Notes: generated by a model not told the origin, from the letters alone. Counted from the first letter of the stretch, positions 42,759-51,447 are shown. The stretch: DNA of 56,485 nucleotides from Acidimicrobiales bacterium MED-G01 (GCA_002457435.1 NTLA01000012.1:1-56485); one strand, 5' to 3'. Program-made: numbers and translations.

Positions 42759-44256
42759 TGAGCCCTCGTCTTCCGCCGTGTTGTTCACGTGAGGATTCGG
42801 CGCGGTCAACTATCGCTTTGAGCATCCGTTTAAAGATCACTGCGTGAGCTGGTACCAATGCAAGCCAGTAGCAACGGCCCCATAAGCCGCGCGGGACGAA
42901 GACCGCCTTTTGCTCTAGTACGCATCCATTTTCAGATTCGTGGACGCTCCACTCAAGCCACGCATGACCCGGGACTTTCATTTCTGCTCGCAACCTCAAC
43001 AGGTCTGGTTGAACTTCGACTACTTCGAAAAAATCAAGTGGATCGCCGACTCTCAGTTCTGTGGGGTGGCGACGGCCGCGGCGCAGTCCAACACCGCCGA
43101 GGAGTTTGTCGACAAAACCTCGCATTGCCCATAACCAATTGAAGGTCAACCATCCGGTGTTTCCTCCGAGCGAGCGCACAACCGCCATGATCGATGCACC
43201 GTCACACTGCGAGTTTCGTTGCCGTTGATCAACAAAGATTCGGCCTCCCGCCCAAGAAGGGTCACTGGGGTCCGGCGCAGCGGGACCTAATTCGTCGCTC
43301 GTGCGGCGGTCATTGCTCCAGCGCGTAGGTAACTCTTGTCCTTGCACAGTAGACATCGCATACCCGATCGATTCCTCCAAACTGCGGTTGAGGTCTTCGC
43401 TTGCGGAGCCTCGACCTTGGTCAGCAACAACGACATCGCTTGTAAGCGAGTCAATAAGTGGACGGGCTAGTTGAATAGGCAATGGGCTTACCAGATTTAC
43501 CCAGTGAGACGACAACCTCGGCGTCAAGACCGGTACCGGCAAAATAATGCGTCGCCGGAGGCCTGCAACACGCGCGTATGCATGCATCATGTCTTGGTAA
43601 GTGACGACGTCAGGCCCACCAATATCGATTGTCTTTCCATAAAACTCTGGTCGATGCAGCACATGTACAAGGTCGTCAAGCACATCGGTAATTGCGACTG
43701 GTTGGCAGAGCGTCTGCGACACCCATCTTGGAACCACCATGAACGGCAAAACCTCGACTAAGGAGCGCAACATTTCAAATGACGCGCTTCCGGAGCCAAT
43801 AATGACCGCAGCCCTCAGCTCGGTCACCGGAGTCTCGCCCGCAGCTAAAAGACGTCCGACTCGGTGACGACTGGATAGGTGATCAGACTTATCGGCACCA
43901 TCATGGCCCAAGCCTCCCAAATAGATGATTTGACGAAGTCCTTCTATTTCCGCGGTGGTCGAAAATTGCGACGCCATCGCAGACTCAACCTTGGCGAAAT
44001 CATCAGATGAGGACATCGAATGCAACAGGTAATAGGCAGCCGTAGCGTCTTTTAAAGCCAACGAGACTTCTTGGGGCTTTGACAAGTCTGCTTGAACAAT
44101 CTCGACTTGATCTTTCCACAAACGGTCCGATAGTTGCTCGGGCCGGCGCGCCACACAGCGAACCCGATACCCAGCTGCCAGGAGCTGCGGAATTAATCGG
44201 CCCCCGACATAACCGGTCGCTCCCGTAACGACTACTAGTGATTCTTCAGGAGGCAC
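42751..44256 (-). CDS. SDR-family NAD(P)-binding protein with C-terminal DUF2867
   Basis: A 501-residue two-domain protein. 'VVVTGATGYVGGRLIPQLLAAGYRVRCVARRP' is an atypical-SDR nucleotide site; 'LRQIIYLGGLGHDG' follows. The last 150 residues ('PTELRVGDPLDFFEVVEVQPDLLRLRAEMKVPGHAWLEWSV') are the DUF2867 domain, an SRPBCC-like fold. Such fusions occur in photolyase-linked clusters. The substrate is unknown. The start is GTG at 44256, overlapping the regulator gene by 11 bases. Confidence 0.88.
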   Translation of the reverse strand: MPPEESLVVVTGATGYVGGRLIPQLLAAGYRVRCVARRPEQLSDRLWKDQVEIVQADLSKPQEVSLALKDATAAYYLLHSMSSSDDFAKVESAMASQFSTTAEIEGLRQIIYLGGLGHDGADKSDHLSSRHRVGRLLAAGETPVTELRAAVIIGSGSASFEMLRSLVEVLPFMVVPRWVSQTLCQPVAITDVLDDLVHVLHRPEFYGKTIDIGGPDVVTYQDMMHAYARVAGLRRRIILPVPVLTPRLSSHWVNLVSPLPIQLARPLIDSLTSDVVVADQGRGSASEDLNRSLEESIGYAMSTVQGQELPTRWSNDRRTSDELGPAAPDPSDPSWAGGRIFVDQRQRNSQCDGASIMAVVRSLGGNTGWLTFNWLWAMRGFVDKLLGGVGLRRGRRHPTELRVGDPLDFFEVVEVQPDLLRLRAEMKVPGHAWLEWSVHESENGCVLEQKAVFVPRGLWGRCYWLALVPAHAVIFKRMLKAIVDRAESSREQHGGRRGLSE

Positions 44257-45061
44257 TTAGTTGTTCCAATTGTTCAAGCATCGATGGAAACCCGTTGATC
44301 GATAAAACGTTTTCCGGGAGGTCTGGCCATACCCCGCCCACCATGACTGGAGTCTTCGGCAGCGATTTATTTAGGTTTTCGAGGACTTCCAAAATCACTG
44401 TTTGGGGGGTCGAGCTGACAGTACTCAAGACGACTGCGACAAGTTCATCACTGGAAGCTGCAGCTTGGACGATGGTCTCGGTTGGGTTATCGGCTCCCAA
44501 GTTGACGGGAGTGAACCCGCGGCTGCGGATAAGTTCGGCACATATCGCGGCTGGTAGACCGTGGGTTTCATGGGGTGGGCAAGCTATAACGACACTCCCC
44601 CGGCGACGACCGCGACGTTGAGGTAAGGCTTGCATCCGCCCAAGGGTTGCTAGAACAAGGCTCGATGCGCGATGCTCCTCAAATATTTGGAGTCGACCCA
44701 GTGCCCATTCCTCACCGACAGAGCGCATAGCAGGCACAATGACTTCACAAATTATGTCTTCGACAGTTGCCCCGCTATCGAGAGCGTTGCTGATGACCGA
44801 CCATGATCCCGACTGATCGCCTGCAATGATCGCCTGAAGGAAAAGCCCAGATTTCTGTCCCAGAGCACGATGGCCTCGACCTGGTGGCGCTGGTTGGTCT
44901 TCGGAAAGACTGTCTAGGTCCGATACCGCGATCTGCCAACTGCCATCATTCTTGTGGCCTACGAGCTTTCCCGAACGGACGTATTTGTAGACGGTCATGT
45001 AATGAAGTCCAAGGCGTTCGGCGGCCTCGTTCAGACTGAGCATCTCCTTTGCCTTGTTCAT
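44246..45061 (-). CDS. CarH/LitR-like cobalamin-binding transcriptional regulator
   Basis: A 271-residue regulator. Residues 8-52 form an excisionase-type helix-turn-helix ('NEAAERLGLHYMTVYKYVRSGKLVG'). Residues 70-140 form the helical cap with Trp119-x9-Glu129-His130, the W-x9-EH motif that marks adenosylcobalamin photoreceptors of the CarH type. The B12 domain follows, with 'CPPHETHGLP' (Glu165-x-His167) at the lower-ligand loop; the usual Gly three residues after that His is Pro. Known members bind DNA in the dark and release it in light. The operators listed may be its targets. It lies in an operon with the P450-kinase fusion, 3 bases downstream of it. Confidence 0.88.
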   Translation of the reverse strand: MNKAKEMLSLNEAAERLGLHYMTVYKYVRSGKLVGHKNDGSWQIAVSDLDSLSEDQPAPPGRGHRALGQKSGLFLQAIIAGDQSGSWSVISNALDSGATVEDIICEVIVPAMRSVGEEWALGRLQIFEEHRASSLVLATLGRMQALPQRRGRRRGSVVIACPPHETHGLPAAICAELIRSRGFTPVNLGADNPTETIVQAAASSDELVAVVLSTVSSTPQTVILEVLENLNKSLPKTPVMVGGVWPDLPENVLSINGFPSMLEQLEQLSAS

Positions 45062-45064
45062 GCC

Positions 45065-47983
45065 CTACCCCCTCTGTGACACAACACGCACGGCTGCGTC
45101 ACTGTTCATCAACCTTTTTTGCATCGCTTCTCTCCGGTCTGAGAGGTCGCGCCACGTCAACACATCGATGTCGTCTTTGATGCCTGCGGCTCGCCGAAAC
45201 GAAGATTCAGAGACCTCCAATTCAGTGAGCGCTAGTCCTAATTCAGCGGAGACACGAAATCCATGTTTCGTCAGGAATCCTGCGCTGATCGCAGAAAACT
45301 CACTTAGGAGATCCATCTCAGGGTCCATCTTTTGTATGAATGATGCGAGGTAAGCAAAGTTTTTCACAAAAAGCATGAGTTCTTTGGGAATGCGTGCACC
45401 GCTAGCAAGCAGTTCTTTCAACAGCGATTGAAACTCGGATATGAATTGTTCTTCCGTGAGCTCGAGGGGATCGAAATCGACCCTATCCAATTGCAATTTC
45501 CGTATTAGCTCGTCAATATCAACCTCAGATGAGAAAGCTCCTAGGTCACGGACCGCGGAAACCTGTGTGTGGACGTCGCCTGACATGAGCCCCGTCACAT
45601 ATCGAAGGAACGCTATGCGTCGCTCGTTATCTAGCCGTCCAACCATGCCGTAGTCGACAAGGCCGATGACTCCGCCGTCCAAAATAAACAGATTTCCAGC
45701 ATGGAAATCACCATGGAATATGCCGTGCAGGGCCGCGCCCTCCAAGAGACCATCAACCATGTTCCGAAAGAGGTCCCGGGCGTCGTGTTCGCTGAGCTGT
45801 TCAGAATCCAATCGAGTGAGGGGGGTTCCAAGCACACGTGACATGACTATCACTCGAGTCGTCGTCATATCGAGGTTCGGTTCGGGGGCTAGCCAGCGGC
45901 CCTTGTCTCCGGCCATCAAGGCCCGACGAATTTCAAACAAATTCGAGACCTCCAGTTCAAAATCTAACTCCTCAGAAATTGTCTCTGCGAAGAGCTGTAC
46001 GAGGGCAGGAGGGTTGGCAAGAGCTGAGACCGGGATCTTTCCCACCAACCGCGGTGCTACCCAGGCCAGTACGCGCAGATCGCGCACAACTTTCTTATGG
46101 ATCGCTGGGCGTTGAACTTTTACTACAACCTCAGAGCCATCTTTGAGGACAGCGGCGTGAACTTGGGCGATTGAGGCCGCCGCGAACGGTTGTCGATCGA
46201 ACGATTCGAACGAACGATCTATGGGTCCGAGATCTTTCCGAAGTATTCGCTTAATTTTGCGCCATTTTGAAGGTTTAGCTTGATCTCGGCACCGCGCACA
46301 TTCGTCAACAAGTGCTTGGGGAAACACCCCTTCAGCCGCGGATATGAGCTGCGCGAGCTTGATGTAGGTCGGACCTAAGCGTTCCGCTGCATGCCGCAAT
46401 TTGTTGTAGAGAGCCCGCTGTTTTGCGTCCGGGGAGCGTCGCCGGTCGAACAACTTCCAACTGCAAAGCGCCCATCCGAAGCGAAGCGCTGTGTGCAATA
46501 GGCGAGTAACCGGTGGAAAAGAAGGCGCATTCACCAATCGCGGAACTCCGGCGACAATTTTTTGTCGAACAGCATCCGCGTTCTGGATCCAACGGTTTTC
46601 GGCGTCAGGGGCCACAGAACCGAGAACTTGTCGCTGAAAGTCAGTGCTTTCACGAGAAGTAGGTGACATTTTTGCCAGGGCGGAAGGCTCTCCGAGGACT
46701 CTGAATTCAAGCTTGTCGGGCCCCCATATACCCATTGACAAAGGCTTCCATGAAACTGGGGAAGCCAGCTCGTATGCAGGGACTGCATCTAGGAAAGAAT
46801 TCAAGGCCTCTTGCAACTCTGCTCGCGCTAGCGCAGCTCCCAGACAGTGATGGGCGCCCGACCCGAACGCTAGATGCGGCGAGCGGTCACCTCGGTCTAT
46901 GTCGAAGCGGAAACCGTCGGCAGGTTGACTCAGTCCTGCCGCATGAAGACCAAGCAAGACGGTCGTACCGGCAGGGAAAAACAGATTATCTACAGTGAGA
47001 TCTTTGCTGGCGACTCGAGCTGTCGTCCGGACTGCTCCGATATAACGAAGGGATTCTTCAATCGCCGAGGGCACTAAAGACCGATCACTGCGGAGACGTT
47101 CATATTGTTCCGGCTGCGTTGCCAACACTGCCAATAGCGATCCCAGTTGATTCCTGGTGGTATCGGTTCCGGCCAACAGGATCGCTTCTATCATTGCAAC
47201 TAATTCGTCGACACTTAAACGATCCTCCGCGTAGCTCGCCTGAACTAAGTCGCTGACAAGATCAGCGTGCGGGCAACTTTTTCGGTCAGCAACAAGATCT
47301 GTTGCATAGCGGTCAAGCTCTTTTTGAGCTGACGTTATTTCAGCCATGCGGCCGAGTACCGCTTCGGCATCAGCATCTAGGCCAGAAAATATTACATCCG
47401 CCCACCGACCAAATTGTTCGGAATCTTCGTCATCGATCCCTAGGAGTCGACAAATAATGGGAATTGGATAAGGCCTGCAGAATTGTCCAACAAGGTCGCC
47501 ACCGCCGGCTTCCACTATTGGTGCCAGGAGGTGGTCTGCGTGTTCGCGCATGAAAGGCCGCAATTTTTCACTACTCGCCGGCGTAAAAGACGCACTCACC
47601 AATCGGCGCAGCCGTCTGTGATCTTCACCTTCTACCGAGAGAAGGTTTGGGCGCATTTCAACTTGGTCGCCAACTTCGGGCAACATGTCCCGAGCCGTGG
47701 ACATCAGAGCTTCGAAATCTATGTCATTGCGGCTCTGGGCTTGAAGAGCACTCATCCCGGAGAGGACTGTGATCCAGTCGGGGTCCCGAAGAATCTCACG
47801 GGTGGCTTCATAGGCAATAACAAGGGGCCCAGCAGGTGTTCTAACGACGGAGTGACCCAGATCCTGAAGCTGTTCGGTAGCAGCCACTAGATCATCGAAT
47901 TCGGAGATTTCAAAATCGATGAAAGGCAACGAGCCGGGAGAACTCACATCTAAGAACTCTTTCGCTTCGTTTGTAGTGCTCAC
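45065..47983 (-). CDS. cytochrome P450 fused to an ABC1/UbiB-family kinase domain
   Basis: A 972-residue two-domain protein. Residues 1-435 are a complete P450: 'AGTDTTRN' (271-278), Glu310-x-x-Arg313, and the haem loop 'FGSGAHHCLG' with Cys380. Residues about 490-850 are an ABC1/UbiB (ADCK-like) atypical kinase: 'KLAQ' (542-545) in the KxGQ place, the Ala-rich loop 'AAASIAQVH' (601-609), Lys622 in 'VVVKVQRP', 'HGDFHAGN' (757-764) and Asp777 in 'LVDYGM'. The Gly-to-Ala change in KxGQ is atypical. ABC1 proteins support isoprenoid-quinone and prenyl-lipid metabolism; the P450 could act on such a lipid. The GTG at 47983 has GGAGGT upstream. Confidence 0.93.
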   Translation of the reverse strand: MSTTNEAKEFLDVSSPGSLPFIDFEISEFDDLVAATEQLQDLGHSVVRTPAGPLVIAYEATREILRDPDWITVLSGMSALQAQSRNDIDFEALMSTARDMLPEVGDQVEMRPNLLSVEGEDHRRLRRLVSASFTPASSEKLRPFMREHADHLLAPIVEAGGGDLVGQFCRPYPIPIICRLLGIDDEDSEQFGRWADVIFSGLDADAEAVLGRMAEITSAQKELDRYATDLVADRKSCPHADLVSDLVQASYAEDRLSVDELVAMIEAILLAGTDTTRNQLGSLLAVLATQPEQYERLRSDRSLVPSAIEESLRYIGAVRTTARVASKDLTVDNLFFPAGTTVLLGLHAAGLSQPADGFRFDIDRGDRSPHLAFGSGAHHCLGAALARAELQEALNSFLDAVPAYELASPVSWKPLSMGIWGPDKLEFRVLGEPSALAKMSPTSRESTDFQRQVLGSVAPDAENRWIQNADAVRQKIVAGVPRLVNAPSFPPVTRLLHTALRFGWALCSWKLFDRRRSPDAKQRALYNKLRHAAERLGPTYIKLAQLISAAEGVFPQALVDECARCRDQAKPSKWRKIKRILRKDLGPIDRSFESFDRQPFAAASIAQVHAAVLKDGSEVVVKVQRPAIHKKVVRDLRVLAWVAPRLVGKIPVSALANPPALVQLFAETISEELDFELEVSNLFEIRRALMAGDKGRWLAPEPNLDMTTTRVIVMSRVLGTPLTRLDSEQLSEHDARDLFRNMVDGLLEGAALHGIFHGDFHAGNLFILDGGVIGLVDYGMVGRLDNERRIAFLRYVTGLMSGDVHTQVSAVRDLGAFSSEVDIDELIRKLQLDRVDFDPLELTEEQFISEFQSLLKELLASGARIPKELMLFVKNFAYLASFIQKMDPEMDLLSEFSAISAGFLTKHGFRVSAELGLALTELEVSESSFRRAAGIKDDIDVLTWRDLSDRREAMQKRLMNSDAAVRVVSQRG

Positions 47984-48010
47984 CTAGGTGACCTCCGCTC
48001 GACAAGGTGA

Positions 48011-48025
48011 GTTTAGCACTAAATA
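48011..48025 (-). promoter_or_regulatory. operator-like palindrome, site 3 (TATTTAGTGCTAAAC)
   Basis: Read on the minus strand it matches sites 1 and 2 at 14 of 15 positions. TTGTGA stands directly before it, which may be the -35 box. It lies 27 bases upstream of the GTG start of the P450-kinase gene, so it probably controls that gene, the regulator and the two genes downstream. Confidence 0.65.
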
Positions 48026-48053
48026 TCACAAACCCTTACTCAGGAGCACGTAA

Positions 48054-49316
48054 TCAGCTTTCTAGTAGGGACTCAGCGCCCACCCGGCCAGACACCAGTG
48101 CGCCCTGGATGGAGGGTGTCGTGGAATGATCACCAGCTACGGCAAACACACCTTTGGTCGTTCGCTGTCTTATGAACTTCATCCCGGGCACAAACAGTGG
48201 CTGGGCCTCGACAACTACTCCAGCCGTCAGGAGCTCCCATTCCCCACTAGCTGCTCCGAAGGTTTCAACTAATTGAGCCCGTGCCGACGAAACCGGGGCT
48301 TCTCGGCCGGAAGTAGGGCCCGCGGCGACGATGAGTGTTTCGTCTTGCGGCGCATACTCTGCGGCCACGTTGCTCATAATGGCCACATTCCTGCATGGGC
48401 CTTGAGTGGCCGGAAGAAGATGAATCGCCTTACTTTCATTCGGCGGTTCGGAGCTGCGAAAGTATGCGTGCCATTGAGACCTTGAACCATCAGAAGCTCC
48501 ACCCAATAGGCGCACTGCAGCCGTCTTGTCGGTCGCAAGTAGGACTTTGCCTGCCTCAATCACTTCTCCACTCGAAAGTGAAACCTCGGTGCCGTCGAGA
48601 CCTACAACTTCTGCTCCAAGACGCATCGACCCGGACGGCAAGTTCGATGCCATCTGCTCAGGAATGGCTTGCATACCGGCCGCCGGAACGGCCGCCGGAC
48701 CTAGAATCAGGCACCGAAGAATCAGACAGGCCAGCCGCGCTGAACCCTCCAAAGACGACGTCAGCTGAATGCCTGAAAACAATGGTTCCCAAATTGCATC
48801 AACGGATCGAGTGGAAAACTTCATCTCCGTCAGAAACTGCTGCATCGGTTGGTCCGCAGCGCTATCGAACAACCCGGCTCGGGACCGTCGAAGCCGCAGA
48901 GCGAGGCTTAGCAGTCGTATCCGATCCGCGTGCGTCAGGACCGACGTTCGCAATCCATTGAAAGCACCTCGAAAGGAGCTGCGCGGGTCCGCTAGTTCAA
49001 CGAATGAATCCCCATCCCAAACGTTTGCTCCGCGAAGAAACGGCCGCAAATTCAGGGCACATAAATCGAGATGGCGGTCAAGTTCCGGATACGCCGTCAA
49101 GAGAACTTGAAATCCACGATCCAACAAAAACCCACCCTGACGATCAGTCCTGACACGCCCTCCCACTGCATCGTTTTGTTCGAGCACTAGAACTTCTCGC
49201 CCGGCACGATGCAGCGTGCCAGCTGCGGCTAGCCCTGCGAGACCGGCACCGATCACAACAAATTCAGGACCTGACTTCGAAACACGGTTTGGTCCTCGAG
49301 CGTCTGTCACGTTCAT
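48054..49316 (-). CDS. FAD-dependent oxidoreductase (phytoene-desaturase/amine-oxidase-like)
   Basis: A 420-residue protein. 'FVVIGAGLAGLAAAGTLHRAGREVLVLEQNDAVGGRVRTDRQGGFLLDRGFQVL' is the flavin-binding and GG motif of the amine-oxidase/phytoene-desaturase/protoporphyrinogen-oxidase superfamily. The C-terminus 'GVFAVAGDHSTTPSIQGALVSGRVGAESLL' is the second FAD contact. The substrate may be a carotenoid, lipid or tetrapyrrole. ATG at 49316 and GTG at 49310 are both possible, AGGA standing just upstream. It lies next to site 3 but ends before it, so it has its own promoter. Confidence 0.88.
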   Translation of the reverse strand: MNVTDARGPNRVSKSGPEFVVIGAGLAGLAAAGTLHRAGREVLVLEQNDAVGGRVRTDRQGGFLLDRGFQVLLTAYPELDRHLDLCALNLRPFLRGANVWDGDSFVELADPRSSFRGAFNGLRTSVLTHADRIRLLSLALRLRRSRAGLFDSAADQPMQQFLTEMKFSTRSVDAIWEPLFSGIQLTSSLEGSARLACLILRCLILGPAAVPAAGMQAIPEQMASNLPSGSMRLGAEVVGLDGTEVSLSSGEVIEAGKVLLATDKTAAVRLLGGASDGSRSQWHAYFRSSEPPNESKAIHLLPATQGPCRNVAIMSNVAAEYAPQDETLIVAAGPTSGREAPVSSARAQLVETFGAASGEWELLTAGVVVEAQPLFVPGMKFIRQRTTKGVFAVAGDHSTTPSIQGALVSGRVGAESLLES

Positions 49317-49495
49317 ATCCTGCAAATGTTTATGTGGGTGCTCACATCTTTCGGCACACTAGCCACTGGACCGCTAATCCAATCCGAAGAAACCTAGGAC
49401 GTCAACCTGCGCAACATGGGCTAATGGTCCTATGTTGTTCTCATTCGGTCGGGCACGACTGAATCCACTTGGCTTACTGACAGGACATCGCTGTT

Positions 49496-49879
49496 GTGCA
49501 GGACTTAGAGCAGGCGAACGCTTCCTTCTACACGCTTTTCGAAAGTGCCGACCTCGAGGGAATGACCGAACTTTGGGTTAATTCAGACGAGGCCTGGTGT
49601 ACCCATCCTGGCTGGCCAACAATCTTTGGTTGGCCGCAAATTCGTGTGTCATTCGAGCAAATTTTTTCCGGACCGGAGCCGCCACAATTTCTGACTTCGA
49701 ACGTCAGATTTCACGGTGACGGTCAAGTCGCTTGGGTTTTTCTAGAAGAGAATCTTTTGGGATCTTCCTTGTCCGCAGTCGCTGCGGTGAATGTATTTAA
49801 GAACGACAAAGAGGTCTGGAAGATGGTCGGCCACCAGGCAGCTCCACTAATACCTGACCTGGACCTTCGCATGGGTTAA
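49496..49879 (+). CDS. SnoaL/NTF2-like protein
   Basis: A 127-residue single-domain NTF2-like protein, starting with GTG at 49496. 'ANASFYTLFESADLEGMTELWVNSDEAWCTHPGWPTIFGWPQIRVSFEQIFS' is typical of the SnoaL-like ketosteroid-isomerase superfamily, ending 'KNDKEVWKMVGHQAAPL'. It may bind a small molecule or act as an isomerase or hydrolase; no catalytic residues can be named. It converges on the membrane protein gene with 5 bases between. Confidence 0.85.
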   Translation: MQDLEQANASFYTLFESADLEGMTELWVNSDEAWCTHPGWPTIFGWPQIRVSFEQIFSGPEPPQFLTSNVRFHGDGQVAWVFLEENLLGSSLSAVAAVNVFKNDKEVWKMVGHQAAPLIPDLDLRMG

Positions 49880-49884
49880 CTCAT

Positions 49885-50634
49885 TCAGGTCTCTATAGTC
49901 TGAAATCGTCCCCCACAACCCTCGCACTCGACAGAGCCAGCAGCCCTGATCAATTCAGTTGCTGCACAATATGGACAGTATTGGGCGCTTCGCCCCAAGG
50001 GGGACGTTGGAATCCTGGTAGCTCGACGAGAACCGATGAAATCAATCACTGCGAGCAAGGAACACGCAGACTGACCCACAGCAAGCAACGCAAGGGCCCT
50101 TCCGGGCATTGCACTGATTTCGAACCAGATGAGGACCAACACATAGCAGCTATGACCAAACGCTCCTATCCAACAAATGAGACGCAAACGAGCTCGCTCG
50201 GCAATTACTGAGATCACTGCGCAATAAGTGATCGCCACTGCGCCTACTGCCACCGACCCAACAGGTCGACCAATGGCTTCTGGTGGTTCGAACCCCCAAA
50301 TGAGAACAATTACGACCGCCCCTATCACGGCCGAACACGCAGACCCGATGGGCCACACATATTTGATCTCAGTCCTGAATTTACCCTGCTCTATAGCAAC
50401 CAAACTGGCCGCAGTCACGACCAACAAAAAACTGGTTCCATGCACTCGAGCCACGAAATCAGGATTTCCACCTGTCACAATTCCGATCGCAGCCAACACA
50501 GCATTCGCCACGACGATCCATTTAAGAACGCGCTTCAGTTTCGATTTTTCAGGCTTCAAGATCTGAGCGATAGAACCCACAGGTCGAACTCCTGTTGTGT
50601 GATCTCTTAGAAGCACGGTAACGGGTTGCAGCAT
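49885..50634 (-). CDS. membrane protein (DUF3817-like) with C-terminal zinc ribbon
   Basis: A 249-residue protein with about six membrane segments and a cytosolic C-terminal double-CxxC ribbon, 'CPYCAATELIRAAGSVECEGCGGRF'. The first half ('KWIVVANAVLAAIGIVTGGNPDFVARVHGTSFLLVVTAASLVAIEQGK') resembles the DUF3817 domain. The ATG at 50634 is my choice over 50652; neither has a strong ribosome site. It has no known function. Operator site 4 lies about 71 bases upstream and could serve it or the divergent gene at 50875. Confidence 0.75.
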   Translation of the reverse strand: MLQPVTVLLRDHTTGVRPVGSIAQILKPEKSKLKRVLKWIVVANAVLAAIGIVTGGNPDFVARVHGTSFLLVVTAASLVAIEQGKFRTEIKYVWPIGSACSAVIGAVVIVLIWGFEPPEAIGRPVGSVAVGAVAITYCAVISVIAERARLRLICWIGAFGHSCYVLVLIWFEISAMPGRALALLAVGQSACSLLAVIDFIGSRRATRIPTSPLGRSAQYCPYCAATELIRAAGSVECEGCGGRFQTIET

Positions 50635-50704
50635 CTCGGTGGGACCAGGCACTCTGGGCCATCGTTTTTTTAGAAAGATCCAGCTGAAAGTTGCAGGCCA
50701 TGTC

Positions 50705-50720
50705 TATTTAGTGCTAAATT
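50705..50720 (+). promoter_or_regulatory. operator-like palindrome, site 4 (TATTTAGTGCTAAATT)
   Basis: It matches site 2 in 15 of 16 positions when read on the plus strand. TTGCAG (50691-50696) could be a -35 box and TAAATT (50715-50720) an overlapping -10 box, directed right. The arrangement favours the lipoprotein gene at 50875, but the minus-strand gene ending at 50634 is also possible. Confidence 0.6.
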
Positions 50721-50874
50721 AATGGTCGGAGGTGCCCCCCACCTCTTCTAAGCCTTCGGGTCAGCCCCTAGAATCAGATTCTTCAGCTGCCCCGGAGGCT
50801 TGACCCCCTCTTCCGGCCACCTAAGTTGATAACGCCCGGTCCGTCACCTCAAACGGGAGCCTTGGAAACGAATC

Positions 50875-51447
50875 GTGTCACTCATGAACACACAGATGGC
50901 GCCTCGAGAAGCCTTTCGCCGCCTTACTCCTTTCAAGATTTCCCTAGCAGCATTTGTTCTGATTAGTCTCAGCGGCTGTGGTTCAAACCCTTCCCAAGCA
51001 GCGACCCAAGGCGGTCTTGCCCTGAAGCCCACAACTTCGGTTACCTCGACTTCGGTTACCTCGACTTCTATCGTCAGCGATGACCTCGGTTGTGAGGAAG
51101 GCCCGCGAGATGCGCTTCAAAAAAGAATCTCCGCCCAAAACAATGCTTTGAGCCGTGGAGCTTTTGAAGACGCCCGGGAGTTTGCCTCTCCGTCATTTCG
51201 CCAAAATGTTGATCCTTCTGCCTTTCAAGCTCTAATTGAATCCGGGTTTCCGTTTTTATTGAAAGGCAACCCCGCTGCTTTCGGACGTTGTCAAATAGTC
51301 GATGACACGGCAACCATTGAGGTTCGTTTCGCTGACGACGCTCCCGTGACTCTTGTTTATTTCCTGATCTGGTGGGAGGACCAGTGGTGGATTGACGCCG
51401 CTTCGCCTGCTGTTGACTCTCTTCGGGACAAAGTTGAAGCATCATGA
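50875..51447 (+). CDS. lipoprotein of unknown function
   Basis: A 190-residue secreted protein. The signal peptide 'ISLAAFVLISLSGC' ends with a lipobox whose Cys35 would be lipidated. After it, a Ser/Thr-rich linker carries a 15-base tandem repeat ('SVTST') at 51040-51070. The mature domain has 'ALQKRISAQNNALSRGAFEDAREFASPSFRQNVDP', resembling an NTF2-like or DUF4864-like fold. The GTG at 50875 has GGAA upstream. It overlaps the DUF2236 gene by 4 bases. Confidence 0.8.
   Translation: MSLMNTQMAPREAFRRLTPFKISLAAFVLISLSGCGSNPSQAATQGGLALKPTTSVTSTSVTSTSIVSDDLGCEEGPRDALQKRISAQNNALSRGAFEDAREFASPSFRQNVDPSAFQALIESGFPFLLKGNPAAFGRCQIVDDTATIEVRFADDAPVTLVYFLIWWEDQWWIDAASPAVDSLRDKVEAS

Noticed and set aside
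51032-51075. Tandem 15-base repeat as a minisatellite of interest
   Set aside because: Only about two and a half copies in a Ser/Thr linker of a lipoprotein, common in such linkers.
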